Notes: generated by a model from the letters alone, not told the origin. Positions 6,598 to 13,639 are shown, numbered from the stretch's first letter. The stretch: 13,732 bases of DNA from an uncultured Victivallales bacterium (GCA_903834675.1 CAILKC010000256.1:1-13732), one strand, 5' to 3'. Translations and numbers: made by a program.

Positions 6598-6767
6598 ACT
6601 TTCTTATAAACGTATTATGTGCCAGAAACTGTCTTCTAAGATCGTTTTAGCAGCCATATTCATCAGGTAACCAATTGTGCATGAATAACATCTGTGGGAA
6701 CGGCACCGAAAAACAGAAGGTTAGTCCCGCGGTGACTACTCAGGTTACAAATCAGGGCATTTCCCTG
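6598..6767. other. Locally AT-rich intergenic stretch
   Basis: About 6600-6720 is clearly richer in A and T than the rest of the window, with runs such as TTCTTATAAACG and CATGAATAACATC. No open frame here looks like a protein. It may be a remnant of transferred DNA or hold a promoter; nothing specific can be supported. The 15-base word shared with 9372 lies at 6731-6745. Confidence 0.4.
6731..6745 (+). repeat. 15-base word shared with 9372-9386
   Basis: GGTGACTACTCAGGT occurs here and at 9372-9386 in the same orientation. In both places a multi-hairpin palindromic element follows, here after 22 nt. Confidence 0.7.
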
Positions 6768-6977
6768 CCCCAATGGGGCTGTGGCTCAGAGCCCAGGGTT
6801 GCGGCCATGGCGCCGCCACCCTGGGTCACATGGGGTCATGGCCTCCTCGCCCGACGGGGTTACGTCTTGGCACCCTGACTCAACCCCGTTGGGCTGGACT
6901 GGGTTTGCGGCCTTGGTCACCCAGGGTAGGCCGGCGCCGCGGCCAACCCTGGGCTTGGGTACGCAGCCCCGTTGGGG
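6768..6977. repeat. 210-bp palindromic element with three internal hairpins
   Basis: The outer arms 6768-6801 and 6944-6977 are inverted repeats matching at about 27 of 34 positions, both including CAACCCTGGGCT and TTGGGG. Inside are two near-twin hairpins: 6792-6825 (CCCAGGGT/ACCCTGGG with inner GCGGC/GCCGC) and 6920-6953 (CCCAGGGT/ACCCTGGG with inner GGCCG/CGGCC). A third, between them, is CCGACGGGGTT with AACCCCGTTGG near 6852-6892. There is no coding frame. It could form a cruciform or a branched RNA and resembles a MITE or structured dispersed repeat. Confidence 0.7.
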
Positions 6978-7021
6978 CAGGATACGCAGTTGCGCCTGAG
7001 TCGTTACGTCCCGCGATCTCA

Positions 7022-7042
7022 GAGGGCCACTGGCTTGGCCTC
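7022..7042 (-). terminator. Hairpin overlapping the end of the exported protein gene
   Basis: GAGGGCCA (7022-7029) and TGGCCTC (7036-7042) pair with one bulged base and overlap the stop codon at 7041-7043. There is no T-run downstream, so the terminator call is weak. Confidence 0.25.
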
Positions 7043-7631
7043 ACTCGGCGAGCTTGCACCAGACCGTGACAGCAACAACCGTATCCTTCTTGACCGCGAG
7101 GTTCTGGTCCACGCTTTCGTTGTGCCAGGCCTTGATGGAACCCTTGCCCCCGTGTCCAGCTTTTTCGGCGCTGACGAACCCCTGCTCGCCCTGGAAGTTC
7201 CAGCCGACCGCCTTGCCTTCCGCAGCAGCCTCAAAATCACCGTTCTGGAGCGTTCCACCGTCAACCGTGACATCATCATACGCGATCCAGATCGGAATCA
7301 ACTCCTCGCTACCCTCAACCTTCGGCCGCCAGTCCCCCCGCAGCGAGAGCGACACCTCGCCGTCCTTATCGGCCTTGAAGCGGATCGTCATCTTCGCCCA
7401 CTCTTTGCCTGTGGGCATCTGGTAGGTCAGATACTGGGCGTTCTTGACGTCGTCCATCCAACTGGCGTTGGTACCGTCCCCGTTCTCCGGCGCGGCGACC
7501 ATCGTCAGTTTCGCTCCGCTCAGATCCGTGGAGCAGACGTCCATTCGCGCCATCCGGGTCTTCACCTCCTGCGCGAAACCCCAGCTACCGGTCAGAACCA
7601 CCAGCGCCGCCATGCTGAGAAGCCTGCTCAT
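7041..7631 (-). CDS. Exported protein with carbohydrate-binding-like C-terminal domain
   Basis: The 196-aa product begins with a signal peptide (MSRLLSMAALVVLTGSWGFA, cleavage probably before QEV). The ATG at 7631 has AAAGGAG 7 nt upstream; the longer frame to 7796 has no support. The C-terminal part contains NGDFE, then GWNF, a Gly/Lys stretch, and a hydrophobic end (VAVTVWCKLAE), the pattern of CBM4/9-like jelly-roll domains. The preceding segment (YLTYQMPTGKEWAKMTIRFKADKDGEVSLSLRGDWRP) also looks like beta-sandwich. No catalytic residues stand out. It is probably periplasmic or secreted and binds a sugar or polymer, but I cannot name the ligand. It lies 161 nt after the isomerase-like gene on the same strand and may be co-transcribed. 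Confidence 0.85.
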   Translation of the reverse strand: MSRLLSMAALVVLTGSWGFAQEVKTRMARMDVCSTDLSGAKLTMVAAPENGDGTNASWMDDVKNAQYLTYQMPTGKEWAKMTIRFKADKDGEVSLSLRGDWRPKVEGSEELIPIWIAYDDVTVDGGTLQNGDFEAAAEGKAVGWNFQGEQGFVSAEKAGHGGKGSIKAWHNESVDQNLAVKKDTVVAVTVWCKLAE

Positions 7632-7792
7632 TGTCGCACTCCTTTGCCTGGATACCCCACCGGCAACGCCTCTCCGCTCCAACCCTGGAGACAGCTTTGG
7701 GGGGCGTCCCAGAGACTCTTGCCATGTAACCGGGCCCACGATACCCCGAAGCGCGTGTGGATGCAATCCGACAGCCGGAGCGTCCGCGCTGC

Positions 7793-9175
7793 TCACAGGG
7801 CGAGGCAGCGGATGCCGACCTGCTGGCAGAAGGCGACGATGTCGTCGTACAGCGTCTCGCCATAGCCGAGGACGCCATACTCGTTATTCCACGCCTCGAC
7901 CATGGCATCGACGTCGCAGTGGACCGTGCCGAAGGCATGCGGCCAGAAGGGGATCTGGCACTCCTCACGGCGCTTCTTGAGGGTCTTGGCCGCAGGTTCG
8001 AAGACGGTGCAGCGAGTGACGACCAGCTCGAACTGGCCGTCATTGCGGCCGAGGCGAGCGAGCACGCCGGGCCCAGGCTTGCAGACCAGCTCGACCGAGA
8101 TGCCCCCGGCATCGCCCTCGGTGGGAATACCATGCTCGGCAAACCCCGCCGGGCCGAGCTTGCCCGCCAGCGCTGGCGGACAGGCCCCGTCGCCAATGAT
8201 CTTGATCTCCTTGGCCGCCTTATCGATGTGCTGCAAATCTCCGTAGTAGACCGGGTCCCGACTCAGATCGGTGAGCAGCTTCACGGTCATGGCGGTGTTG
8301 AAGTCGCTCAGGGTCGAGGTGCCCACACCCGCCTGCAGCATCATGCTCTGGGCAAAGCAGGTGGCGCAGTAGTCATCGCCGAAGCCAGGAAAGGACTGGA
8401 TGGTATAGAAGTCGAAGCCCTCTTTGGCGATGATCTGCTTGAGCGCCAGGTAGAGCCGGATGGAGCGCTCGGCGGCATCGCCCTCAGGCACCGGCATGCG
8501 GAAGTAGGGCTGCATCTCCTTGCGGGCCTTGGCCACGGCCTTGGTCGGCACGCTCTCGGCCGTGCGGATGAGCTCTGTCGTATCGCGCGAGTCGATGTCG
8601 ACCCCGAAGACCTTCATCCACTGCGAGGGGTCCGCCACGCCGCAGGTCTGGCCCATGCCGCGACCGCCAAAGGCGCCGATAGTGCTCAGGTTCAGCCGCG
8701 TCCGCAGCGCCGCGCCACGGCAGTAGGCCGCGATGCGAGCGACTTCGGCCGGCTCCTCCCAGGCGCCGTAGACGAAGCGGTGCGTGAGCCCGATCTCCTT
8801 AAGCGCTCCATGCATGACCAGGCCGCCCACCGGCCGCCAACCTTGTGACCCGGGATTCGTCCACAGCACGATGCCCTTGCCCGACCCCGCGAAATCGCGC
8901 AGAGCACCGACCAGATGCGCGGCCCATACCCAGGTGCCGCTGAACAGCACCAGCGCGTCGATGTCGTCCCGTTTCTTGAAGGACGCGAAGCACTCTCGCG
9001 CCTCGCTCTTGCTGGCCACCACCAGGCCGTATTCGACCAACTCCAGCCCGGCCTGCCGCAGGGCTCCCTTGGCCTGGGCCACCAGGGCCTCATCGATGAA
9101 CGGCGTGCCCATGGGGTCCTTCAGACCATCCTTATGCACGCCATAGACGACAAAACCGACTTTCGGGATAAGCAT
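7793..9175 (-). CDS. L-fucose/L-arabinose isomerase-family protein
   Basis: This 460-aa cytoplasmic protein has the three-domain length and motifs of the fucose/arabinose isomerase superfamily, which interconverts aldoses and ketoses using Mn(II). Visible are an N-terminal alpha/beta domain (PKVGFVVYG, LVLFSGTWVWAAHLVGAL), GAFGGRGMGQTCGV (168-180), the metal-site region GVGTSTLSDFNTAMTVKLL with Asp291, and a C-terminal PHAFGTVHC with His413 and His419. Where E. coli-type members have a PEF segment carrying the catalytic Glu, this one reads SFPGFGDD, so the Glu appears to be replaced (Gly264 by my hand alignment). It may act on an unusual substrate or by altered chemistry. GGAG stands about 9 nt before the ATG. 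Substrate is unknown; nearby exported carbohydrate proteins fit sugar catabolism. Confidence 0.88.
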   Translation of the reverse strand: MLIPKVGFVVYGVHKDGLKDPMGTPFIDEALVAQAKGALRQAGLELVEYGLVVASKSEARECFASFKKRDDIDALVLFSGTWVWAAHLVGALRDFAGSGKGIVLWTNPGSQGWRPVGGLVMHGALKEIGLTHRFVYGAWEEPAEVARIAAYCRGAALRTRLNLSTIGAFGGRGMGQTCGVADPSQWMKVFGVDIDSRDTTELIRTAESVPTKAVAKARKEMQPYFRMPVPEGDAAERSIRLYLALKQIIAKEGFDFYTIQSFPGFGDDYCATCFAQSMMLQAGVGTSTLSDFNTAMTVKLLTDLSRDPVYYGDLQHIDKAAKEIKIIGDGACPPALAGKLGPAGFAEHGIPTEGDAGGISVELVCKPGPGVLARLGRNDGQFELVVTRCTVFEPAAKTLKKRREECQIPFWPHAFGTVHCDVDAMVEAWNNEYGVLGYGETLYDDIVAFCQQVGIRCLAL

Positions 9176-9371
9176 GACGGTGTTCTCCTGCCTGAGTCGC
9201 CCGGTTGCCTGACCTTGCCTGCCTCAATCGCGATCCCACGTGCAACGGCAGTCCGCGCCCTCGGCGCGAGACCTGCTGTCCCGGGCCTTGCCGGACCGGG
9301 CAAACAACCCAGCTTACACCCTCGCCGTCAAGGGTCAAGAGGGCCTGGGGACGCAGGTCAGTTCCGTGCGT

Positions 9372-9386
9372 GGTGACTACTCAGGT
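9372..9386 (+). repeat. 15-base word shared with 6731-6745
   Basis: Second copy of GGTGACTACTCAGGT, same orientation. It is followed by three heptamers and, 73 nt on, by the element at 9460. Confidence 0.7.
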
Positions 9387-9390
9387 CCTA

Positions 9391-9411
9391 GGGTTCAGGG
9401 TTCAGGGTTCA
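9391..9411 (+). repeat. Three perfect GGGTTCA heptamers
   Basis: Three tandem copies of GGGTTCA, followed by a GGCCCC/GGGGCC hairpin at 9416-9432. Short tandem heptamers of this kind occur in intergenic DNA of several bacterial groups. Confidence 0.85.
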
Positions 9412-9459
9412 GCCTGGCCCCCGGCTGGGGCCGGACATACCGAAATGAGACGTGCCGAC

Positions 9460-9598
9460 GCGGTTCCCATTCCGATCCGGCCGGTACGTGCCGGATCGCC
9501 TGGAGGGCGGCCCTGCGTGGCCGCCGCGGCGCCGACGCAGCGGCGCCCTCCAACGCCCTGCGTCCGCTGCGGCGGACGAAGGGCGGAATGGGAAGCGC
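9460..9598. repeat. 139-bp palindromic element with three internal hairpins
   Basis: Outer arms 9460-9474 and 9584-9598 match at 14 of 15 positions as an inverted repeat. Inside are three hairpins in a row: 9473-9498 (perfect 9-bp stem CGATCCGGC/GCCGGATCG), 9501-9552 (8-bp stem TGGAGGGC/GCCCTCCA with further pairing inside) and 9554-9585 (CGCCCT then CGTCCGC around loop TGCG, 13 pairs with one G-A mismatch). The layout of closing arms around three hairpins mirrors the element at 6768-6977, although the sequences differ. No gene is seen in 9176-9643. Confidence 0.75.
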
Positions 9599-9643
9599 CT
9601 GGTGTCATACGAGGTTGCTGCAAGTCCCATACAAGCGCCAGCG

Positions 9644-10198
9644 TCAGACCAGCCGTCCGCCTGCCGCCCGAGCCTGCGCCAGCACCTCGGTCTGCTTCTC
9701 AATGTCATCCGAGGCCCGGGTGCCGACGGCCGAGATAATGTCCGTGACCGTGAACCCAAGGAAGCTCAGCACCGCCTTGGTCTGCTCGAAGTAGGGTCTG
9801 AAGTAGGCCGCGTCCGGATGGCCCTGGGTGAACGCCAGAACCAGTTTCGGCTTGCGCGTCAGGCGGGTGGTATAGTCGGGACCAAGCACCGGGTAGAGAC
9901 GGTCCATGAAGAGCTTCGCCAGTCCGGTGACCTGCCACATGTAGACCGGCGAGCCGAGCACGATGGCGTCGGCGTGGAAGATGTCCTGGACGATCTTGCT
10001 CATGTCGTCGGGCTGCACGCAGGCGGGATGCTGGCGGCAGTTCATGCAGGCCGTGCAGTCGCTGAACTTCAGCGCCGCCAGATGCACATAGCGCGCCTTG
10101 GCGCCGGCCTCCTCGGCCCCACTCAGCACCGCCTTGACCAACCGACCGGTATTGCCCAAGGGCCGCGGACTACCGTTGAAACCGATTACTGTCTTCAT
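9644..10198 (-). CDS. Flavodoxin-fold NAD(P)H-dependent reductase with iron-sulfur-type Cys motif
   Basis: This 184-aa cytoplasmic protein belongs to the NADPH-dependent FMN reductase / iron-sulfur flavoprotein group. The FMN phosphate loop is GSPRPLGNT (9-17), and GSPVYMWQVTG near residues 82-92 lines the isoalloxazine ring. Cys48, Cys51, Cys54 and Cys60 form a CX2CX2CX5C motif like the compact [4Fe-4S] motif of archaeal Isf proteins, so it may pass electrons between FMN and a cluster. The substrate is unknown. AAGGAG lies 9 nt before the ATG. It is the last gene of the run that starts with the phosphodiesterase gene, 132 nt after the 71-aa gene; a repeat fragment lies in that gap. Confidence 0.92.
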   Translation of the reverse strand: MKTVIGFNGSPRPLGNTGRLVKAVLSGAEEAGAKARYVHLAALKFSDCTACMNCRQHPACVQPDDMSKIVQDIFHADAIVLGSPVYMWQVTGLAKLFMDRLYPVLGPDYTTRLTRKPKLVLAFTQGHPDAAYFRPYFEQTKAVLSFLGFTVTDIISAVGTRASDDIEKQTEVLAQARAAGGRLV

Positions 10199-10291
10199 GT
10201 CGTCATGCTCCTTAGGAATGGCGCGCGGCTCTGCCGCGCGCTCCGCTTACCATGCTCCGCACCGAACTCTGGCGCCAGCCGCCAGCGCTCA

Positions 10292-10305
10292 GGGCTGTTT
10301 CAAGA
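10292..10305 (+). repeat. Fragment of the GGGCTGTTTCAAGA repeat
   Basis: GGGCTGTTTCAAGA also occurs at 6295-6308, inverted at 6545-6558, and with one change at 5600-5613; the A-rich module ends in a similar GGAAAC-type segment. Here it sits in the gap between two genes, and flanking CAGGGC and GCCCTG could pair around it. Confidence 0.55.
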
Positions 10306-10330
10306 ATAACCCGCCCTGGCCAGCGCTGCT

Positions 10331-10546
10331 TCAATTCCCACCCTCGTCGATGACCGCGCTGGCGCGTTCGAAGGCAAGCCTGGACTGGGCGTAGCCCCGG
10401 CGGAACGCCGCGGTAGCCTGGTCCGCGGCCGCGGGGGTCGTCTCCGCCGTGGCCAGAGCCGTGATCAGGTTTGCGAAGAGCCGTCCCACATCGGCTTTGA
10501 AACCGCTTTCGATCGCGGCCCTCGCCAAGGGCTGTTCCGTGGTCAT
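10331..10546 (-). CDS. Small hypothetical protein
   Basis: I do not recognise this 71-aa protein. It is Ala-rich and looks entirely helical (EQPLARAAIESGFKADVGRLF, then two more helices), with no Cys, signal peptide or membrane segment, so it is probably a small cytoplasmic helical bundle. The ATG at 10546 has GAGGG about 8 nt upstream. It sits 49 nt after the beta-helix gene and 132 nt before the flavoprotein gene on the same strand, consistent with an operon. Regular amino acid patterning and a proper ribosome binding site support a real gene; homologues are needed to be sure. Confidence 0.65.
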   Translation of the reverse strand: MTTEQPLARAAIESGFKADVGRLFANLITALATAETTPAAADQATAAFRRGYAQSRLAFERASAVIDEGGN

Positions 10547-10595
10547 GCGTTCTGCCCTCTCTGATGGTGTCGCTTTCGGGAGTGCTGCCCGCGCC

Positions 10596-12626
10596 TTACA
10601 TCCCCTTGGGGCCGATCCTCTCGACGGGAATAGCCTCGAATTCAGGCAGCCCCCGCCAGATTTCGGCCAGGCGCGTCAGGTCGAGGGTGCCGGCCGCGGC
10701 CGACGCCGGCAGGAAGGGAAAGTCCGCGATCTGCCACTCGGGGTTGTTCTCGCGGGTGAGCCATTCCGCTTTGACGTCTTTGCTCAGGGCGAAGGGCTCC
10801 TTGCAGCCGATGAAGATATTGCCCCGCATCACGTTACCCAGGGGCAGGAGCGGCTGCTCGTCCAGCACGCTGGCGAGTTTCGGGTATCGTCCACGCCAGA
10901 GCGGCGAGAGGTAGTCGAGTTCCTCACATCTCGCCTTAAGATTCCACGATCCCGGCCGGTCGAGAGTGATGCCCCGTGGCCCCCGCGCATCAACGTGGAT
11001 CCCCCGCGGCAGATCGATGAAGAGGTTGCCGCGGATCGTGTTGTCGCGGCCGCCGCCAAGCAGAACCCCACGACCGACGCCGCCGAAGACGATGTTCCCA
11101 ATGATCTCGTCGCCACTGTCGCAGTCATCCAGGTAGATCGCCTGGGAGCCCGTGCCATGATTGTTCGTATTGCTATGCATGTAGTTCCAGCGGACAACGT
11201 TGCCGCGCGAAGCCCAATCCCTTCCCGTGTAGAAAACGCCGACATCGGAGTAGAGCTGGCAGACGTGGTGGACCTCGTTCAGCTCGAGCAGGTGCTCATT
11301 GCCGCCGTAGGCCACGGCGCCCGTCGGGCAATCGTGGATGAGGTTATGCGCCACGCGGTTACCGCAGCCGCCGAGCACAACTCCGCGACCGCCGCCCCAA
11401 TCGTAGCGCCCGAGATGGTGCAGGTGGTTGCCGACCACCGAGCAGTTGCCTCGGGTCAGCGACTTCCGGTCACCAGCGGTCAGCGAGATCGCCTGGGCGC
11501 CGGTGCGCGTCACCTCGCAGCGTACGATCTGGTTGTTCTGGCCGCCAGAGACGTTAATGCCACCGAGCCCCAGGTTGCGGACCAGGCAGTTCTCCACGGT
11601 GCTGTTGACGCAGCCCTCGAGTTGCACGGCCCAGCCACAACCATTCTCAAGAACCAGATCGCGCAGGACCAGGCCAGTGACGTTGCTGGCTTTGAACAAC
11701 GGCTGGCGACAGAGCGAGACGCGGGCCGGGGCGGAAGTCACCTCACCCGGCGGCCAGAAGTAGAGCAGATTGGCCTGACGATCGAGGTAGTACTCGCCCG
11801 GACAATCGAGTTCCTCGAACACGTGCAGCGCATAGAAGTTGCGCTTCGACTGCTTGTCGTGGGGATTGCCGATGCCGTACCCGTGCTTGGCCGCCAGGCG
11901 CAGTTCACCCGTCGCGGGGTCGTAGCTCGCCGCCTTCAGCACCTCATCCGCCCACTCGTAGCACCAGAAGCCGTGCAAATAAACGCCGCGGCCGAAGTCC
12001 CAAAGCCGGGCCCGGTCCGAGGGGAAGCGGAACGACCCGGGGCGGTAAACCTCGCGGGTCACCCAGTGAATCGGGTCCGAGGCGCCGGCATCAATGACCT
12101 CCGTGAAAGCACTGAAACCTTCGTTCGGCCAGCGCGCCGACTGCATGGGCAACTCGCCGAAGAAGAGCTCCTCACAGCCCGGAGCGCGGCAGGCATCGGG
12201 CAACTTGCCCAGGGCGGGGAAGCCGAGGGCTTTGAGGTCGGCAACCAGCACCTTCTTCTGGGCCTCCACCGAGATCAGACTCTTAGCCTCGGCGGCGGTC
12301 AGCGGTCGGAAGCCGGTGACCTGCCGGGCGCCGGTGAGACGGGCCTGGTGCGGCACCTCGGCACGGATCGTGATCGCGGCCGACGCGGGCTTGCCGGGCG
12401 AGGCGTCGAGCACCAGGCCATCTCCGACATAATACTCCCCTGCCCCCAGCCAGATGGTACCGGCCTCCCCACCCCGCAGCCCGGCCAGCGCCTGCTGCAC
12501 CGAGGCCAGCGGTTGCTCCCGCGTGCCAGGGTTGCCGTCGCGGCCCTGGTTCGACACGTAAAGATCCTTGGCGAGCACGCTGGCGCCCGCCGCCACACCA
12601 AGACAGAGAACCGTAATCGGGTGCAT
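10596..12626 (-). CDS. Secreted right-handed parallel beta-helix protein, possible glycoside hydrolase or lyase
   Basis: The 676-aa product starts with a signal peptide (MHPITVLCLGVAAGASVLA, cut near KDLYV) and then the typical opening YVSNQGRDGNPGT with PLASVQQAL. A middle domain with many aromatic residues is followed from about residue 305 to 540 by a beta-helix of short Asn/Gly-rich rungs (VENCLVRNLGLGGINVSG, NRVAHNLIHDCPTGAV). SDVGVFYTGRDW (460-471) and AIYLDD (about 496-501) resemble conserved segments of beta-helix glycoside hydrolases such as GH141; that link is from memory and tentative. The ATG at 12626 has AAGGGAG about 6 nt upstream, overlapping the phosphodiesterase stop 10 nt away, so the genes are coupled. 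The frame extends to 12662 without support. Substrate is unknown. Confidence 0.92.
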   Translation of the reverse strand: MHPITVLCLGVAAGASVLAKDLYVSNQGRDGNPGTREQPLASVQQALAGLRGGEAGTIWLGAGEYYVGDGLVLDASPGKPASAAITIRAEVPHQARLTGARQVTGFRPLTAAEAKSLISVEAQKKVLVADLKALGFPALGKLPDACRAPGCEELFFGELPMQSARWPNEGFSAFTEVIDAGASDPIHWVTREVYRPGSFRFPSDRARLWDFGRGVYLHGFWCYEWADEVLKAASYDPATGELRLAAKHGYGIGNPHDKQSKRNFYALHVFEELDCPGEYYLDRQANLLYFWPPGEVTSAPARVSLCRQPLFKASNVTGLVLRDLVLENGCGWAVQLEGCVNSTVENCLVRNLGLGGINVSGGQNNQIVRCEVTRTGAQAISLTAGDRKSLTRGNCSVVGNHLHHLGRYDWGGGRGVVLGGCGNRVAHNLIHDCPTGAVAYGGNEHLLELNEVHHVCQLYSDVGVFYTGRDWASRGNVVRWNYMHSNTNNHGTGSQAIYLDDCDSGDEIIGNIVFGGVGRGVLLGGGRDNTIRGNLFIDLPRGIHVDARGPRGITLDRPGSWNLKARCEELDYLSPLWRGRYPKLASVLDEQPLLPLGNVMRGNIFIGCKEPFALSKDVKAEWLTRENNPEWQIADFPFLPASAAAGTLDLTRLAEIWRGLPEFEAIPVERIGPKGM

Positions 12627-12636
12627 GCTGACTCCC

Positions 12637-13503
12637 TTACCCGAAAGCGCCCACCACACCACCGCCGGGCGCCGGCCCGGTCACCCCCCACCCCGCCACC
12701 GCCTCGGCAAAACGGCGCGGTTCATCGGTGGCAAACCAGCGGATACCCAGGTCGAGCAGGGCATGAATACCGGCCGTCGCAAAGTGCCAGGGAAGCACCT
12801 CCAGGTCGACCTGAGCGAGCTGGCACACCGCCAGCGCCGCGGCCAGATCGGCCCGCGTGATCTGCCAGGGCCACTCCGGCGCGCCCGCCGCATCGTTGAG
12901 GTGAAACTGGACCTGGTCCAGACCGGCGAAGCCCTGCCGACCGCAGGTGGCAAAAGCGTCCAGAATGCACTCGCGGGAGCCACCCAGCCAAAGCATCGTC
13001 CGCAGACCCTCGCCCAGCGCGCGCATGGCCTGGCACTGGCTGGCCAGCGGGCTGCAGACGATGAGCTGACCCCCGACACCATGCGTGGCGATCAGCCGCG
13101 CCAGGTCAGGCAAGTCCACGTCCTTGAGGTCCAGGTAGACGCTGCGCTCGGGGCGCCCGGCCAGCTCGGCGAACAGCTCGGCCAGAGTCGGCACGCGCTC
13201 CCCAGCATAGCACGGGTCAAACGGCGCCCCGGCATCCCAGGGCTTGATCTGGTCGAGGGTGAGGCCGGACAGCGGCACCCCGCGCAGGCCAGCCGGGGCC
13301 GTGGTGGTGCGGGCCAGCGTGGCGTCGTGCAAACATACCATGACGCCATCCGCGGTACGCCGGACATCCAATTCCGGAATGCCACCGAGGTCCCAACCGT
13401 AGCGGGCGGAGGCGAGCGTGTTGTCGGGACGCTCATGGCCGCCGCCGCCCCGGTGCGCCTGCCATGACACGCCGTGCCGACTCATCACTTGGCGATAGTC
13501 CAT
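12637..13503 (-). CDS. Glycerophosphodiester phosphodiesterase family protein
   Basis: These enzymes hydrolyse glycerophosphodiesters to glycerol-3-phosphate and an alcohol using a divalent metal. The 288-aa protein has a TIM-barrel pattern with His17 in AHRGG, metal ligands Glu44 and Asp46 in PELDVRRTADG, and His59 in CLHDATLARTT. The usual PENT reads PDNT (27-30). A later metal-site strand reads VYLDLKDVD with Asp125 and Lys127. No signal peptide is seen, so it is likely cytoplasmic. The ATG at 13503 lacks a Shine-Dalgarno, but a promoter lies directly upstream, suggesting a leaderless start; Met7 is an alternative. It is the first gene of a run with the beta-helix, 71-aa and flavoprotein genes. 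Confidence 0.93.
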   Translation of the reverse strand: MDYRQVMSRHGVSWQAHRGGGGHERPDNTLASARYGWDLGGIPELDVRRTADGVMVCLHDATLARTTTAPAGLRGVPLSGLTLDQIKPWDAGAPFDPCYAGERVPTLAELFAELAGRPERSVYLDLKDVDLPDLARLIATHGVGGQLIVCSPLASQCQAMRALGEGLRTMLWLGGSRECILDAFATCGRQGFAGLDQVQFHLNDAAGAPEWPWQITRADLAAALAVCQLAQVDLEVLPWHFATAGIHALLDLGIRWFATDEPRRFAEAVAGWGVTGPAPGGGVVGAFG

Positions 13504-13510
13504 GCCGCCC

Positions 13511-13539
13511 AGTATAGCCCGACAAGCCTAGTCCCTCAA
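13511..13539 (-). promoter_or_regulatory. Promoter of the phosphodiesterase operon
   Basis: On the minus strand TTGAGG (13534-13539) and TATACT (13511-13516) are separated by exactly 17 bp. The expected transcription start falls at about 13503-13505, at or next to the ATG at 13503, which has no ribosome binding site. Confidence 0.6.
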
Positions 13540-13556
13540 CCGCGCCCAGGCTCCGC

Positions 13557-13599
13557 CCAGGGCTGTTTCCTTTTTCCGGGCGGTAGGCGCATTGGAGCC
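13557..13599 (-). repeat. Inverted copy of the A-rich companion module
   Basis: On the minus strand it reads GGCTCCAATGCGCC, then TACCGCCCGGAAAAAGG, then AAACAGCCCTGG, matching 206-247 and 5888-5930. The linker to the next hairpin unit holds a perfect 7-bp hairpin GCCCCGG/CCGGGGC at 13608-13626. Confidence 0.75.
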
Positions 13600-13639
13600 G
13601 GCGGTCCGCCCCGGCACGGCCGGGGCTTCCGCCGTCTCT

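Noticed and set aside
5494..6609. 371-codon plus-strand open frame through the hairpin array
   Set aside because: Its length comes from tandem repeats without stops; the protein repeats simply translate the 47-nt hairpin and has no start signal or domain.
10449..12860. 803-codon open frame on the plus strand
   Set aside because: It lies opposite the beta-helix gene, which has a signal peptide, recognisable rungs and a ribosome binding site. The plus frame has low-complexity composition typical of antisense reading in GC-rich DNA.
13557..13599. T-run of the A-rich module as an intrinsic terminator
   Set aside because: The TTTCCTTTTT run is not directly preceded by a good GC hairpin, and other copies of the module do not lie at gene ends.
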